Positions 17,007-28,339 are shown, counted from the first letter of the stretch. The stretch is 64,000 bases of DNA from Burkholderiales bacterium (GCA_022841375.1 JALHRQ010000002.1:1-64000), one strand, 5' to 3'. Made by a program: numbers and translations. The notes: generated by a model not told the origin, from the letters alone.

Positions 17007-17679
17007 ACGTTCAGCGTTTTTGTCAGCGATTTTCGCCTGCACTGCCGTTGCGCTGTTGCTGGCCATCTCGCCTGTGGCGCAGGCGCAGAAAATCGTCTGC
17101 TGGAAAGACAAGGCGGGCAAGGTTGTGGGTTGCGGCGATCGTGTGCCACCTGAATTCCAGCAGAACGAGTCGAAGACCCTGAGTTCGCGCGGTATCACCG
17201 TGGAAACCACGGTATCGGCACAGGAAGCCGCCCGTCTGAAGGATGAGGCGCAGAAAAAAGCCACTTTGAAAGTCGAGGAAGACCGGCGTATCGCCGAGCA
17301 GCGCCGTCAGGATTCAGCGCTGGTCAATACCTACACCTCTGAAAAAGAAATCGACCAGCGGCGAGACCGTGAAGTACAGGTGATTGATCTGCAACTCGCC
17401 CAACTCAAATCTTCACTGAAAAATGCAGCGGAAGCCGAAGCTGCTTTGCTGAAACGAAACAGCGATATAACGAAGTCCGGCAAACAGTTATCGCCGGCAG
17501 TCGCGGATGAATTGAACCGCGCCAGCGATGAGCGAAAACGCTTCGAAGCACGGGTCGCGGAAAAAGAAAAAGACAAGGCTGCGATCAACGCGCGTTATGC
17601 CGAACAAAGGGCGCGTTACATCGAATTGCGCGGCGACAGCACACCTGCGCCGCAGCCGGCACCGGCCGCAAAAAAATAA
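16999..17679 (+). CDS. DUF4124-like periplasmic protein with coiled coil
   Basis: A 226-residue protein with a signal peptide ending AQA, then a short domain with [19 protein letters not shown] of the DUF4124 type. A long Glu/Lys/Arg-rich coiled coil (about residues 75-205) and a Pro/Ala/Lys tail follow. It overlaps the end of pyrE, so it is probably cotranscribed. No function is assigned; the layout suggests an envelope structural or adaptor role. Confidence 0.75.
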   Translation: MPERSAFLSAIFACTAVALLLAISPVAQAQKIVCWKDKAGKVVGCGDRVPPEFQQNESKTLSSRGITVETTVSAQEAARLKDEAQKKATLKVEEDRRIAEQRRQDSALVNTYTSEKEIDQRRDREVQVIDLQLAQLKSSLKNAAEAEAALLKRNSDITKSGKQLSPAVADELNRASDERKRFEARVAEKEKDKAAINARYAEQRARYIELRGDSTPAPQPAPAAKK

Positions 17680-17685
17680 CCAGGA

Positions 17686-19176
17686 TCAGGGTGCCAGTTT
17701 GCGCCGAAGTATGTCGTTGACCTGCTGCGGGTTGGCTTTGCCGCGCGAGGCCTTCATCACCTGCCCGACCAGTGAATTGAAGGCCTTTTCCTTGCCGGCA
17801 CGGAAATCGGCGACCTGCTGGGCATTGGCTGCGAGCACCTGATCGACGATTTTTTCGATTTCGCCGCTGTCTGATATCTGCTCAAGACCCAGAGCCGCAA
17901 TAATCTTGTCGGCATCACCATCATGCTCACCCGACCACATGGCCTCGAGAACCACTTTTGCCTGCTTGTTATTTATCTTTTGATCGAGGATTCTCGATAG
18001 CATTTTCGCCAATTGTCCAGGCGTGATTGGTATGTTTCGTAACTCAATGGCCTCAGCATTGAGCCGCGAGGCAATATCTCCATTGATCCAGTTGGCTACA
18101 AGCTTCGCGACCCCCGATTCAACGGGTTCTTGCCCATCCATGGCGAGTGCGACTTTACTTGCTGCGACCGTCACCCTTGTAGTCTCTTCAAAAAAAGTCG
18201 CAGTCTCTTTGCTTGCAGTCAACAGCAAAGCGTCATATTCAGCAAGCCTGTATTCCTGAACAAATCGAGTCCGCATTGCTTGCGGTAACTCAGGCATCGC
18301 CGCCCGCACCGCTTCAAGGCGTTCGGCCGTCACTTCCAGCGGCAACAGGTCGGGATCCGGGAAATAGCGGTAGTCATGCGCGTCTTCCTTGGTGCGCATC
18401 AGCCGCGTCTCACCGGTGTCCGGATTAAACAGCACGGTGGCCTGCTGGATCGCACGGCCGTCTTCCAGTTCATTGATCTGCCAGCGCACTTCGTACTCGA
18501 TCGCCTGCTGCAGAAAGCGGAAGCTGTTCAGGTTCTTGATCTCGCGGCGGGTGCCCAGTGGAGTGGACCCCGCCGGGCGCACCGACACGTTAGCGTCGCA
18601 GCGGAACGAACCTTCCTGCATGTTGCCGTCGCAGACATCGATCCAGCGCACCAGCGTATGCAGCATTTTGGCGTAGGCCACCGCTTCTTCCGCCGAACGC
18701 ATGTCGGGTTCGGAAACGATTTCGAGCAGTGGCGTGCCGGCGCGGTTGAGGTCGATCCCGGTACGACCCTGGAAATCTTCGTGCAGCGACTTGCCGGCGT
18801 CTTCTTCGAGATGCGCGCGGGTCAGCCGCACGGTCTTTTCGGTATCACCGACCTGCATTGTGATCGTTCCGCCTTCGACGATGGGTCGTTCGTACTGGCT
18901 GATCTGGTAGCCTTTGGGCAGATCCGGATAGAAATAATTCTTGCGCGCGAAAATCGACGGCGAATTGATTTTCGCACCGACGGCGAGGCCGAAGCGGATC
19001 GCACGTTCCACCGCGCCGGTGTTCAGCACCGGCAGCACGCCCGGCAGCGCAATATCGACGCCGCAGGCCTGGGTGTTTGGCGCCGCGCCAAAGGCGGTGG
19101 CAGCACCGGAAAATATTTTCGACACCGTCGACAGCTGGGCGTGGGTTTCCAGCCCGATGACCACTTCCCATTTCAT
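17686..19176 (-). CDS. gatB: Asp-tRNA(Asn)/Glu-tRNA(Gln) amidotransferase subunit B
   Basis: A full-length 496-residue Gat[11 protein letters not shown] at the start, [18 protein letters not shown] near residue 78, [12 protein letters not shown]-type block (here [12 protein letters not shown]) near 143, [10 protein letters not shown] near 213, and the YqeY-like tail domain. It binds misacylated tRNA and phosphorylates the acyl group before amidation. Within the gene, about 17,870-18,290 is unusually AT-rich (53 G/C in 120 bases at 17,941-18,060), unlike both flanks, suggesting an imported segment. A heptamer repeat lies between it and gatA. Confidence 0.96.
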   Translation of the reverse strand: MKWEVVIGLETHAQLSTVSKIFSGAATAFGAAPNTQACGVDIALPGVLPVLNTGAVERAIRFGLAVGAKINSPSIFARKNYFYPDLPKGYQISQYERPIVEGGTITMQVGDTEKTVRLTRAHLEEDAGKSLHEDFQGRTGIDLNRAGTPLLEIVSEPDMRSAEEAVAYAKMLHTLVRWIDVCDGNMQEGSFRCDANVSVRPAGSTPLGTRREIKNLNSFRFLQQAIEYEVRWQINELEDGRAIQQATVLFNPDTGETRLMRTKEDAHDYRYFPDPDLLPLEVTAERLEAVRAAMPELPQAMRTRFVQEYRLAEYDALLLTASKETATFFEETTRVTVAASKVALAMDGQEPVESGVAKLVANWINGDIASRLNAEAIELRNIPITPGQLAKMLSRILDQKINNKQAKVVLEAMWSGEHDGDADKIIAALGLEQISDSGEIEKIVDQVLAANAQQVADFRAGKEKAFNSLVGQVMKASRGKANPQQVNDILRRKLAP

Positions 19177-19190
19177 GAGCGTGGGCTCCG

Positions 19191-19306
19191 TAAGGCGTTA
19201 GGCGTTAGGCGTAAAGTGCACAAGCAGCGACCGCATCTGATCAGCGCCCGCACGACACGGATGGTGTTGTTGCTCCTCACGCCTGACTCCTCACCCCTGA
19301 CTCACA
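19191..19306. repeat. Heptamer inverted-repeat element A, between gatB and gatA
   Basis: The left array (19191-19215) reads TAAGGCG, TTAGGCG, TTAGGCG, TAAAG. The right array (19272-19306) reads CTCCTCA, CGCCTGA, CTCCTCA, CCCCTGA, CTCACAG. The two are in inverted orientation around a core of about 56 bp. The right array contains the gatA stop codon, so it supplies the last codons of gatA. Confidence 0.7.
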
Positions 19307-20751
19307 GCCGGGGCGCGCTGGTGCCAGTCGGTGGCAAGCTGATACTGGTGCGCCACGTTGAGCATGCGCGCTTCATCGAAATAATTGCCGATGATCTGCA
19401 GCCCGACCGGCAGTCCGTCGCCGTCGAATCCGCAGGGGATCGAGATGCCGGGCAGTCCGGCCAGATTCACCGCAATGGTGTAGATGTCCGACAGATACAT
19501 CTGTACCGGATCGCTGCTTTTTTCGCCGATCTTGAAAGCCGTGGTCGGGCTGGTCGGCCCCATAATTACATCGCAGTGCCTGAACGCGTCGACAAAATCC
19601 TGCGCGATCAGCCGGCGCAGCTTCTGCGCGCGGATGTAATAGGCGTCGTAATAACCATGCGACAGCACATAGGTGCCGATCAGGATGCGGCGCTTGACCT
19701 CGGCGCCAAAACCTTCACCGCGACTGCGCTTGTACATATCAAGCAGGTCGGTGTATTCAGCGGCGCGATGGCCGTAACGCACGCCGTCAAAACGCGACAG
19801 GTTGCTCGAGGCTTCCGCCGGGGCCAGCACGTAATACACGGCAACCGACAACCCCATATTGGGCAGACTGATATCGACGACCGTGGCACCGAGTTTTTTG
19901 TATTCGGCGATCGCCGCTTCGATGGCCTTCTGCACGTCGGCCGACAACCCCGCGGCAAAAAATTCTTTGGGCAGACCGACGCGCAGACCCTTGAGCGGCT
20001 TCGCCAGATCGCGGTTGTAATCTTCGGCCAGCCGTTCAAGGCTGGTCGAATCGCGCGCGTCATGACCGGCCATCACGTTTAAGAGCAGACCGAGATCTTC
20101 GGCGGTGCGTGCCATCGGTCCGGCCTGATCCAGACTGGAAGCGAACGCAATCATGCCGTAACGCGACACTAATCCGTACGTAGGCTTCAATCCGCAGATG
20201 CCGGTCAGCGCAGCGGGCTGGCGGATCGAACCGCCGGTATCCGTACCGGTGGCGGCCGGCGCCAATCGTGCAGCGACCGCAGCGGCCGAGCCGCCGGAAC
20301 TGCCGCCGGGCACCCGCTCGCGGTTCCACGGATTGCGCACCGCACCGAAAAACGAGGTCTCGTTCGACGAACCCATCGCGAACTCGTCCATGTTGGTCTT
20401 GCCCAGCGTGACCATGCCGGCGGCATCACAGCGCTCGACCACATGTGCGTCGTACGGCGCGACAAAATTAGCGAGCATTTTCGAGCCGCAGGTGGTCAGC
20501 CAGCCCTTGGCGCAGAAGATGTCCTTATGCGCCAGCGGCACCCCGGTCAGGGTGCCGGCATTACCTGCAGCGCGTCGCGCATCGGCCGCCTGCGCCTGTG
20601 CCAGCGTACGCGCCGCATCGACCGTGACGTAACAGCCGAGGTCTTTATTTAAGATATTGATTTTATTGATAAAATCCTGCGCCAACTCGACACTGGAGCA
20701 GGCCTTGGCGGCGAGCTGCGCGGACAATTCTTTGAGTGTGGCGTTGGACAT
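19291..20751 (-). CDS. gatA: Asp-tRNA(Asn)/Glu-tRNA(Gln) amidotransferase subunit A
   Basis: A 486-residue amidase-signature enzyme that releases ammonia from glutamine for transamidation. The triad is visible with the usual spacing: Lys76 in LAHKDIF, cis-Ser151 in [11 protein letters not shown] and Ser175 in [14 protein letters not shown] 20749-20751 gives the conserved opening; a TTG eight codons upstream is less likely. The final codons (AVSQG and the stop) are read from a heptamer repeat. Confidence 0.96.
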   Translation of the reverse strand: MSNATLKELSAQLAAKACSSVELAQDFINKINILNKDLGCYVTVDAARTLAQAQAADARRAAGNAGTLTGVPLAHKDIFCAKGWLTTCGSKMLANFVAPYDAHVVERCDAAGMVTLGKTNMDEFAMGSSNETSFFGAVRNPWNRERVPGGSSGGSAAAVAARLAPAATGTDTGGSIRQPAALTGICGLKPTYGLVSRYGMIAFASSLDQAGPMARTAEDLGLLLNVMAGHDARDSTSLERLAEDYNRDLAKPLKGLRVGLPKEFFAAGLSADVQKAIEAAIAEYKKLGATVVDISLPNMGLSVAVYYVLAPAEASSNLSRFDGVRYGHRAAEYTDLLDMYKRSRGEGFGAEVKRRILIGTYVLSHGYYDAYYIRAQKLRRLIAQDFVDAFRHCDVIMGPTSPTTAFKIGEKSSDPVQMYLSDIYTIAVNLAGLPGISIPCGFDGDGLPVGLQIIGNYFDEARMLNVAHQYQLATDWHQRAPAVSQG

Positions 20752-20801
20752 TGCTGGGGTGTCGGCCTGCGGCAACAGGCCTGGCTCGGGTTATGCGATA
20801 A

Positions 20802-21089
20802 CTATTCGATGACCTTGGGCACCAGATAGAGCCCGGCGTCGACTTCGGGTGCAACGGACTGGAACAGATTGCGCTGATCACCCTCGGTAACCAGATCATT
20901 CCGCAACCTCAGCATCAGATCCTGCGCGTGCGCCATCGGCTCGATGCCCGATACATCCACAGCCTGCATGTCTTCGATCAACCCGAACACACGTGTCAGC
21001 TGGGCCAGCGCGGCTTCGGCTTCAGCATCGTCAATCGCGATCCGCGCCAGGTGCGCTGCGCGCCGCACATCGTCGAGGGTCAGAGCCAT
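20802..21089 (-). CDS. gatC: Asp-tRNA(Asn)/Glu-tRNA(Gln) amidotransferase subunit C
   Basis: A 95-residue GatC that belts GatA to Gat[18 protein letters not shown] is the family start and [12 protein letters not shown] the usual end. ATG 21087-21089 is chosen over an upstream start that would add ten non-conserved residues. It heads the gatCAB operon and is divergent from mreB, 95 bp away. Confidence 0.94.
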   Translation of the reverse strand: MALTLDDVRRAAHLARIAIDDAEAEAALAQLTRVFGLIEDMQAVDVSGIEPMAHAQDLMLRLRNDLVTEGDQRNLFQSVAPEVDAGLYLVPKVIE

Positions 21090-21130
21090 GAAAAGGGATG
21101 AAAAAACCGTTAAAAACAAGGGCTGCGTAG

Positions 21131-22228
<1,098 letters not shown>

Positions 22229-22280
22229 TGCCGCAGACTTTGGCCTGCGTTCGCATTCCGGCCCGCCGCGGCTGCGAACC

Positions 22281-22306
22281 CGGGCCCGCCTGCGCGGGCA
22301 GGCAGT
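22281..22306. repeat. Short palindromic repeat between mreB and mreC
   Basis: GCCCGC (22284-22289), CTGC and GCGGGC (22294-22299) form a 6-bp hairpin in a GCCTGCGCGGGCAGGC context. It resembles short dispersed hairpin repeats common in proteobacterial intergenic DNA. It may also tune expression between the two genes. Confidence 0.45.
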
Positions 22307-22314
22307 AATTCCCC

Positions 22315-23211
22315 ATGGAGCACACAGCACCTCCGCTGTTTCGCACCGGTCCCACGCCGCTCGCCCGGCTGATGATTTTTTCGATGCTGTCGATCGTATT
22401 TCTGATCGCCGACGCGCGTTTTAATTACCTGACCTTCCTGCGCCAGGTCACCGCGGTCATCGTTTATCCGTTGCAGCGTCTTGCTGCGGCGCCGGCTGCG
22501 ATCGGCGGCCACATCTCGGATTTTTTCGTCACGCACAGTTCGCTGCGTAACGACAACCTGCGCCTGGCGCAGCACAACCTCGAACTGGCGCGTGAAACCC
22601 AGCAAACCCGCGCGCTGCAACTGGAAAACGTCCACTTGCGCGGCCTGCTCACCGCGCGTGAAAAACTTGCTGTACCCGCAACCGCCGCTGAAATTCTCTA
22701 TGCTGCGCGCGATCCGTTCGCACGCAAGGTGATGATCGACCAGGGCCTGCAGCGCGACATCGAAGCCGGACGTCCGGTGGTTGACCATGTTGGCGTCATT
22801 GGCCAGGTGACGCGGGTCTATCCGTGGCTGTCCGAAGTCACGCTGATCACCGACAAGGGCCATCTGGTGCCGGTGATGAACGTGCGCACAGGTTTACGCG
22901 CGGTACTCGCCGGCACCGGGGACGACGGCAGGCTGGAACTGCGCTTCATTCCGCTGGCCGCCGATTTTCAGATCGGCGACCGGTTGGTGACCTCGGGCAT
23001 CGACGGCATCTACCCGCCGGGACTGCCGGTGGCCGAAGTCACCAACGTCGAACGCAATACCGCCTACCTCTTCGCCAACATCACCTGTAAACCGGTCGCC
23101 GGGGTCAATGCCCATGCCCAGGTGCTGGTGCTCGGCCCGATGTCCGCAGCGCCCCAACGACCCGAAGAAACGCCGGCTGCCGCACCGCAGAAAAAAAGGA
23201 AAAAATCCTGA
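22315..23211 (+). CDS. mreC: Rod-shape protein MreC
   Basis: A 298-residue bitopic protein with one transmembrane helix (about residues 20-40), a periplasmic coiled coil (70-115) and paired beta domains; GVIGQVTRVYPWLSEVTLITD is a typical block. It ends in a Pro/Ala/Lys-rich tail. It links MreB, MreD and PBP2 in the elongasome. It overlaps mreD by one base (TGATG). Confidence 0.94.
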   Translation: MEHTAPPLFRTGPTPLARLMIFSMLSIVFLIADARFNYLTFLRQVTAVIVYPLQRLAAAPAAIGGHISDFFVTHSSLRNDNLRLAQHNLELARETQQTRALQLENVHLRGLLTAREKLAVPATAAEILYAARDPFARKVMIDQGLQRDIEAGRPVVDHVGVIGQVTRVYPWLSEVTLITDKGHLVPVMNVRTGLRAVLAGTGDDGRLELRFIPLAADFQIGDRLVTSGIDGIYPPGLPVAEVTNVERNTAYLFANITCKPVAGVNAHAQVLVLGPMSAAPQRPEETPAAAPQKKRKKS

Positions 23212-23732
23212 TGAGCGGGCCCTCAATGATGCCGCAGGAACTGCTGCTGCCGGTCCGACCGGGGTTCATTTTTGTGACACTGGTGACAGCGCTGCTGGCC
23301 AACCTGCTGCCGTGGTCCGGCTGGGTGATGTGGCTGGCACCGGATTTTGTCGCGCTGCTGGTACTCTACTGGTGTATCCACGAACCGCGGAAAATCGGGT
23401 TCCTGACGGCCTGGTCATTGGGTCTGCTGATGGACATCGCCGAAGGCAGCCTGTTCGGCGAACATGCGCTGGCCTACGTCATCCTCGCCTACGCGGGCAT
23501 GGTTCTGCACCGCCGCGTGCAGCGTTTCTCGATGGCACCGCAGATCCTGCATGTGATTCCGCTGCTGCTGTTCACCGATCTCGTTGTGCTGCTGGTGCGC
23601 GCACTCGCCGGCTCCGATTTCCCCGGTTACGCCTACTTCCTCGGCAGTGTCGTCGGTGCCGCGCTGTGGCCACCGCTGGCCCACCTGCTGAAACTGCCGC
23701 AGCACCCGCGTCCCGATCCCGACCGTGTCTGA
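23211..23732 (+). CDS. mreD: Rod-shape membrane protein MreD
   Basis: A 173-residue inner-membrane protein with about five hydrophobic helices and the family block MDIAEGSLFGEHALAYVILAY. It partners MreC in the elongasome. It is coupled to mreC upstream and overlaps mrdA by eight bases downstream. Confidence 0.92.
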   Translation: MSGPSMMPQELLLPVRPGFIFVTLVTALLANLLPWSGWVMWLAPDFVALLVLYWCIHEPRKIGFLTAWSLGLLMDIAEGSLFGEHALAYVILAYAGMVLHRRVQRFSMAPQILHVIPLLLFTDLVVLLVRALAGSDFPGYAYFLGSVVGAALWPPLAHLLKLPQHPRPDPDRV

Positions 23733-25614
23733 GCTTTCGATCAATCCCGGGATCGAGATTCGCGACTCCGAACGTGAACTGCAGCGTTTCCGCGGCCGCC
23801 TGGGGATACTCGGAATTTTCGTGCTGTCGCTGTTCGGCCTGCTGTTCCTGCGATTCTTCTATCTTCAGGTGATCCAGCACAGCCATTACAGCACGCTCGC
23901 CGAGGCCAACCGCATTTCCGTGCTGCCCATCGCCCCGCATCGCGGCATCATCGTCGACCGCAACGGCATTCAGCTCGCGCACAACTATTCCGCGTACACG
24001 CTGGAAATCACCCCCAGCAAAGTGTCCGACCTCGACACCACGATCGAGGAACTGGCGACCGTTGTCGAAATCTCACCGCGTGACCGCCGCCGCTTCCGCA
24101 AAATGCTCGAGGAAAGCAAGCGCTTCGAAAGCCTGCCGATCCGCACCCGCCTCTCCGACGAGGAAATCGCGCGATTTGCCGCGCACCGTTACCGTTTCCC
24201 CGGCGTCGAAGCCAAGGCGCGGCTGTTCCGGCAATATCCGCAGGGCGACATGTTTTCGCATGTAGTCGGCCACATCGGCCGCATCAACCAGAAAGAAGTC
24301 GAGCAGCTGGAAACAGAAGACCGGCTGGCGAATTACCGCGGCAGCGATTACATCGGCAAAACCGGACTCGAACAGAGCTACGAAAAATTCCTCCACGGCA
24401 CCACCGGCGTGGAGGAAGTCGAGGTCGATTCGGGCGGCCGCGCGGTGCGTACGCTGTCGCGCACACCGCCGGTATCGGGCAACAATCTGGTACTCAACCT
24501 CGATGCCAAGCTGCAGGAAATTGCCTACAACGCCTTCGGCGAGCGCCGCGGCGCGCTGGTCGCGATCGACCCGGCCACCGGCGGCGTGCTCGCTTTTGTC
24601 AGCAAACCCGGCTTCGACCCCAACCTGTTCGTCGACGGCATCGATCCGCAAAGCTGGGCGGAACTCAACGGCTCCATCGACAAACCGCTGCTTAACCGCG
24701 CTGCTGCCGGCACCTACCCGCCGGGGTCGACATTCAAGCCCTTCATGGCGCTTGCCGCATTGTTCTACGGCAAGCGCACACCGCAGCAGGCGATCAGCGA
24801 TCCCGGTTACTACATGTTCGGCGGCCACCGTTTCCGCGACGACAAGGTCGGCGGCCATGGCATGGTCGACATGTATAAGTCCATCGTCGTGTCCTGCGAT
24901 ACCTATTACTACGTGCTAGCCAATGATCTAGGCATTGATCCGCTCTCGCGCTTTATGGGCATGTTCGGTTTCGGCAGCCGTACCGGCATCGACATCGGCG
25001 GCGAGTCTTCCGGCGTACTGCCGTCGTCGGACTGGAAAATGCGCCGCTTCAAGCAGAAATGGTATGCCGGCGAAACCATCAGCGTCGGCATCGGTCAGGG
25101 CTACAACAGCTACACGCCGCTGCAGCTGGCTTCGGCGACCGCAACGCTGGCCAACAATGGCGTGATGTTCCGGCCGCATATCGTCAATTACGTCGAAGAC
25201 ATCCGCACCCGCGAAAAATCACCGATCGAACCCAAACCGCTGCGCGACCTCGGCCTGAATCCGGAGCACCTCAAAGTCATCCAGGATGCGCTGGTCGGCG
25301 TCAACAAGGAGGGCACCTCTGCGCGCGTCTTCGCCGACGCGCCGTATGTCTCCGCCGGTAAAACCGGCACCGCGCAGGTCATCGCCATCAAGCAGAACGA
25401 AAAATACGTCGAAAGCCGTGTTGCCGAACGTCATCGCGACCATGCTCTGTTCATCGCCTATGCCCCAGCCGACAAGCCGACGATCGCGCTCGCCGTGATT
25501 GCCGAAAACTCCGGTTTCGGCGCGCGCGCTGCGGCGCCGATCGCCCGCCAGGTGCTCGACTATTACCTGCTGGGCAAAGTACCGAACAAACCCGCGCCGT
25601 CGGAGGAGGACTGA
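23725..25614 (+). CDS. mrdA: Penicillin-binding protein 2 (elongasome transpeptidase)
   Basis: A 629-residue class B PBP with a membrane anchor near residues 27-50, a pedestal domain and a transpeptidase domain. The acyl-serine is Ser335 in PPGSTFKPF, with Lys338 three residues on. The second motif is SCD and the third is KTGTAQ. It cross-links peptidoglycan during side-wall growth. GTG 23725 lies inside the end of mreD; the mrdA stop overlaps the rodA start as TGATG. Confidence 0.96.
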   Translation: MSELSINPGIEIRDSERELQRFRGRLGILGIFVLSLFGLLFLRFFYLQVIQHSHYSTLAEANRISVLPIAPHRGIIVDRNGIQLAHNYSAYTLEITPSKVSDLDTTIEELATVVEISPRDRRRFRKMLEESKRFESLPIRTRLSDEEIARFAAHRYRFPGVEAKARLFRQYPQGDMFSHVVGHIGRINQKEVEQLETEDRLANYRGSDYIGKTGLEQSYEKFLHGTTGVEEVEVDSGGRAVRTLSRTPPVSGNNLVLNLDAKLQEIAYNAFGERRGALVAIDPATGGVLAFVSKPGFDPNLFVDGIDPQSWAELNGSIDKPLLNRAAAGTYPPGSTFKPFMALAALFYGKRTPQQAISDPGYYMFGGHRFRDDKVGGHGMVDMYKSIVVSCDTYYYVLANDLGIDPLSRFMGMFGFGSRTGIDIGGESSGVLPSSDWKMRRFKQKWYAGETISVGIGQGYNSYTPLQLASATATLANNGVMFRPHIVNYVEDIRTREKSPIEPKPLRDLGLNPEHLKVIQDALVGVNKEGTSARVFADAPYVSAGKTGTAQVIAIKQNEKYVESRVAERHRDHALFIAYAPADKPTIALAVIAENSGFGARAAAPIARQVLDYYLLGKVPNKPAPSEED

Positions 25615-26717
25615 TGCATCCCGCCGTGCGCCGTCTGACCCTGTTCCTGACCCGGCACATCGACGGGGTACTGCTGTCGGCGATCCTGCTGCTGATGTTC
25701 ACCGGCCTGCTGGTGCTGCTCAGCGCCTCCAACGGCAGCTTCGTGCGCACCTCGGGCCAGCTCGGCAACATGCTGGTCGCGCTGGGCGTGATGTGGTTGT
25801 TTGCCAATATTCCCCCGCATTACCTGCAGCGGCTGGCGGTGCCGGTTTTCCTGCTCGGCTGTGCGTTGCTGGTCGGCGTTGCGCTGTTTGGCGACATCGT
25901 CAACGGCGCGAGGCGCTGGCTGCATGTCGGAGTCACCCGCATCCAGCCTTCCGAATTGATGAAAATCGCCATACCGCTGATGCTCGCCTGGTATTTCAAC
26001 CGCAACGAGTCTTCACTGAAATTGCGCAATTTCCTGGTCGCGGCGCTGATGCTTGCGGTTCCGGCGGCGCTGATTGTGCGCCAGCCCGACCTCGGCACTG
26101 CGATCCTGATCACCGCCAGCGGCGGTTACCTGATTTTTCTCGCCGGGCTGCCTTGGCGGGTCATTATCGCGCTCACTGTCGCCGGACTCAGCAGCATGCC
26201 CTTCCTCTGGTCTGCGCTGCACGATTACCAGCGGCAGCGCATCCTTACACTGATCGATCCGACAGCCGATCCGCTGGGCACCGGTTACCACACCATTCAG
26301 TCGACGATTGCCGTCGGTTCCGGCGGTGTGCTGGGCAAAGGCTGGATGAACGGCACCCAAACGCATCTCGACTTCATTCCGGAACGCACCACCGATTTCA
26401 TTTTTGCGGTGTATGCCGAAGAATTCGGTCTGCTCGGCAACGCCATACTGCTGGTGCTGTTGCTGTTCCTGATCGCGCGAGCCATGGTCATCACCGCCAA
26501 CGCGCCGACCCTGTTTGCGCGCCTGCTGGCCGGCTCAATCACAATGACGTTTTTTACCTATGCCTTCGTCAACATGGGCATGGTGTCCGGCATCCTGCCC
26601 GTCGTCGGCGTACCGCTGCCGCTGATCAGCTATGGCGGCACATCGCTGGTTTCGATCTGTCTGGGCTTCGGCATTCTGATGAGCATCAACACCCACAAAA
26701 AGCTGGTGCAAACCTGA
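25614..26717 (+). CDS. rodA: Rod-shape glycosyltransferase RodA (MrdB)
   Basis: A 367-residue SEDS-family membrane glycosyltransferase that polymerises lipid II together with PBP2. It has about ten helices. RQPDLGTAILI holds the essential Asp, GFIPERTTDFIFAV-type sequence (here DFIPERTTDFIFAV) and LPLISYGGTSL are family signatures. It is coupled to mrdA and to rlpA at both ends. Confidence 0.96.
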   Translation: MHPAVRRLTLFLTRHIDGVLLSAILLLMFTGLLVLLSASNGSFVRTSGQLGNMLVALGVMWLFANIPPHYLQRLAVPVFLLGCALLVGVALFGDIVNGARRWLHVGVTRIQPSELMKIAIPLMLAWYFNRNESSLKLRNFLVAALMLAVPAALIVRQPDLGTAILITASGGYLIFLAGLPWRVIIALTVAGLSSMPFLWSALHDYQRQRILTLIDPTADPLGTGYHTIQSTIAVGSGGVLGKGWMNGTQTHLDFIPERTTDFIFAVYAEEFGLLGNAILLVLLLFLIARAMVITANAPTLFARLLAGSITMTFFTYAFVNMGMVSGILPVVGVPLPLISYGGTSLVSICLGFGILMSINTHKKLVQT

Positions 26718-27694
26718 TGCGGAAGCTGCCCCTCATTGCAATGCTGATGGTTGTTGCAGGGCTTTCGGCCTGCGGCAGCACGCCGCAGCGCGGTGGCACC
26801 ATCGACCGCGCACCGGGCGGCAGCGGCGCGCCACCCACCCGCGGCGGCGGCTTTTATCTGGATGACGGCCCCGGTGCCAATGCGCCGTCCAATCTCGATG
26901 CCATTCCCGACGCAGTGCCCAAAACCGAGCCGCTGCATCGCGGCACCCAGCGGCCGTATGTTGTCATGGGCCGCAGCTACACGCCGATGACGCGGATCGA
27001 ACACTACAAGACGCGCGGCATCGCCACCTGGTACGGGCGGCGCTACCACGGCAAACCGACATCCTCCGGCGAGCCCTATGACATGTATGGCATGACGGCC
27101 GCGCATACCGTGCTGCCGATCCCCAGTTATGTGCGGGTGACCAATGTCGCCAACGGCAAATCGGTGGTGCTGCGCGTCAACGACCGCGGACCATTCATCG
27201 GCGATCGCCTGATCGACCTGTCCTATACCGCTGCATATAAGCTGGGCATCCTCGGCAGCGGCAGCGGCATGGTTGAAGTGGAAAGCATCATCCCCGGCGC
27301 CCCACCGGTAGCGGAATCGCCGCCGGTCGCAACCGCAAAACCGCTGGCGGCACCGACGATTGAAGTTGCCGCATTACCGCCCGTGGCGCCGATAGCGCCT
27401 GTCGCTGCGGTGCCCATTGCACCGGCAACACCTGCAGCCTCCACCGCCGCAACAGCAGCGGCCAGCGGCAGTTATCTGCAATTCGGCGCCTTTGGTGTGC
27501 AGGCCAATGCCGAAAGCTATCTCGCACGGCTGCAGTCGCAGGCGGACTGGCTCAGCGGGACGCTGCGTGTTCACAGCTACGACGGCGTTTTCCGCGTGCA
27601 GGCAGGCCCGTATCCGAACGAGACGGCGGCACGCGAAGCCGCCGAACGCGCCGGGCAGTTGCTCGGCACCAAGCCGGTACTCGTTACCCGCTGA
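26717..27694 (+). CDS. rlpA: Septal-ring lytic transglycosylase RlpA (lipoprotein)
   Basis: A 325-residue lipoprotein. The lipobox is GLSACG with Cys19. A double-psi beta-barrel domain holds GIATWYGRRYHGKPTSSGEPYD and VNDRGPF with the catalytic Asp. A Pro/Ala-rich linker (about 195-245) leads to a C-terminal SPOR domain that binds stripped glycan strands at the septum. It closes the elongasome operon, its ATG overlapping the rodA stop. Confidence 0.93.
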   Translation: MRKLPLIAMLMVVAGLSACGSTPQRGGTIDRAPGGSGAPPTRGGGFYLDDGPGANAPSNLDAIPDAVPKTEPLHRGTQRPYVVMGRSYTPMTRIEHYKTRGIATWYGRRYHGKPTSSGEPYDMYGMTAAHTVLPIPSYVRVTNVANGKSVVLRVNDRGPFIGDRLIDLSYTAAYKLGILGSGSGMVEVESIIPGAPPVAESPPVATAKPLAAPTIEVAALPPVAPIAPVAAVPIAPATPAASTAATAAASGSYLQFGAFGVQANAESYLARLQSQADWLSGTLRVHSYDGVFRVQAGPYPNETAAREAAERAGQLLGTKPVLVTR

Positions 27695-27744
27695 TCACCA
27701 TTCACGGTGGGTGCAACCGCGTTTCCGGAACCAGCCAACTGCTC

Positions 27745-28221
27745 CTAGTGTTTGTGCTGCGGCGCCGGCTGCCCCTTGAGGTCGCGCACTTCGACCGACA
27801 GTTCCACGGTCTCGCGCTTTTTGTTGGCCAGTTCAAAGGTCAGCTGCAACGGCACCCTGTCGCCCGCGTTCAGCGGTTTCTTCAAGTCCATCAGCATCAC
27901 GTGATAACCGCCGGGCGCCAGCTTCACGGGCTTGCCGGCGGGAAGAACAATGCTTTCGACCGGAAACATTTTCATCACGCCGTTCTCGACTTTCATGTTG
28001 TGCACTTCAACGGTCTTCGTCGCCGGACTCGTGACACCGACCAGCCGTGCGTCCGACTTGCCGGTGAGTTCCATGAACGCGCCGGTCGCGCTCTGACCCT
28101 GCACCATGCCGCGGATCCAGGCGTCCTTTACGCTGACTTCCTGTGCATGCGCCGCAGTGGCAGACAGCATCACCAGGACGAGGATTGCGAACGTGTATTT
28201 GACGAAACAATGATTTTTCAT
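27745..28221 (-). CDS. Periplasmic copper chaperone PCu(A)C
   Basis: A 158-residue protein with a signal peptide ending AHA. It has the exact PCuAC copper site: His74, Met85, His107 and Met109, in the H-x10-M-x21-H-x-M pattern. Such proteins carry Cu(I) to cytochrome oxidase or other periplasmic targets. It is the most downstream member of a minus-strand metal cluster and has its own AAAGGA ribosome site. A His-containing tail (QHKH) may add affinity. Confidence 0.93.
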   Translation of the reverse strand: MKNHCFVKYTFAILVLVMLSATAAHAQEVSVKDAWIRGMVQGQSATGAFMELTGKSDARLVGVTSPATKTVEVHNMKVENGVMKMFPVESIVLPAGKPVKLAPGGYHVMLMDLKKPLNAGDRVPLQLTFELANKKRETVELSVEVRDLKGQPAPQHKH

Positions 28222-28339
28222 AAAAATCCTTTAATACATAGACTCATTTTTTTCATCGGGCAGTGCCGCGAAGGGATGTATACACATCGCATGATGTGCG
28301 CGAACCGGAAACAGATCGGGGATTAAACCCTTAACCGCC

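Noticed and set aside
18376-20082. A 568-codon plus-strand frame across gatB and gatA
   Set aside because: It is the complement of two conserved essential genes and has no recognisable domain.
25499-26716. The upstream extension of the rlpA frame through rodA
   Set aside because: It is out of frame with the conserved rodA, and a lipoprotein signal begins exactly at ATG 26717.
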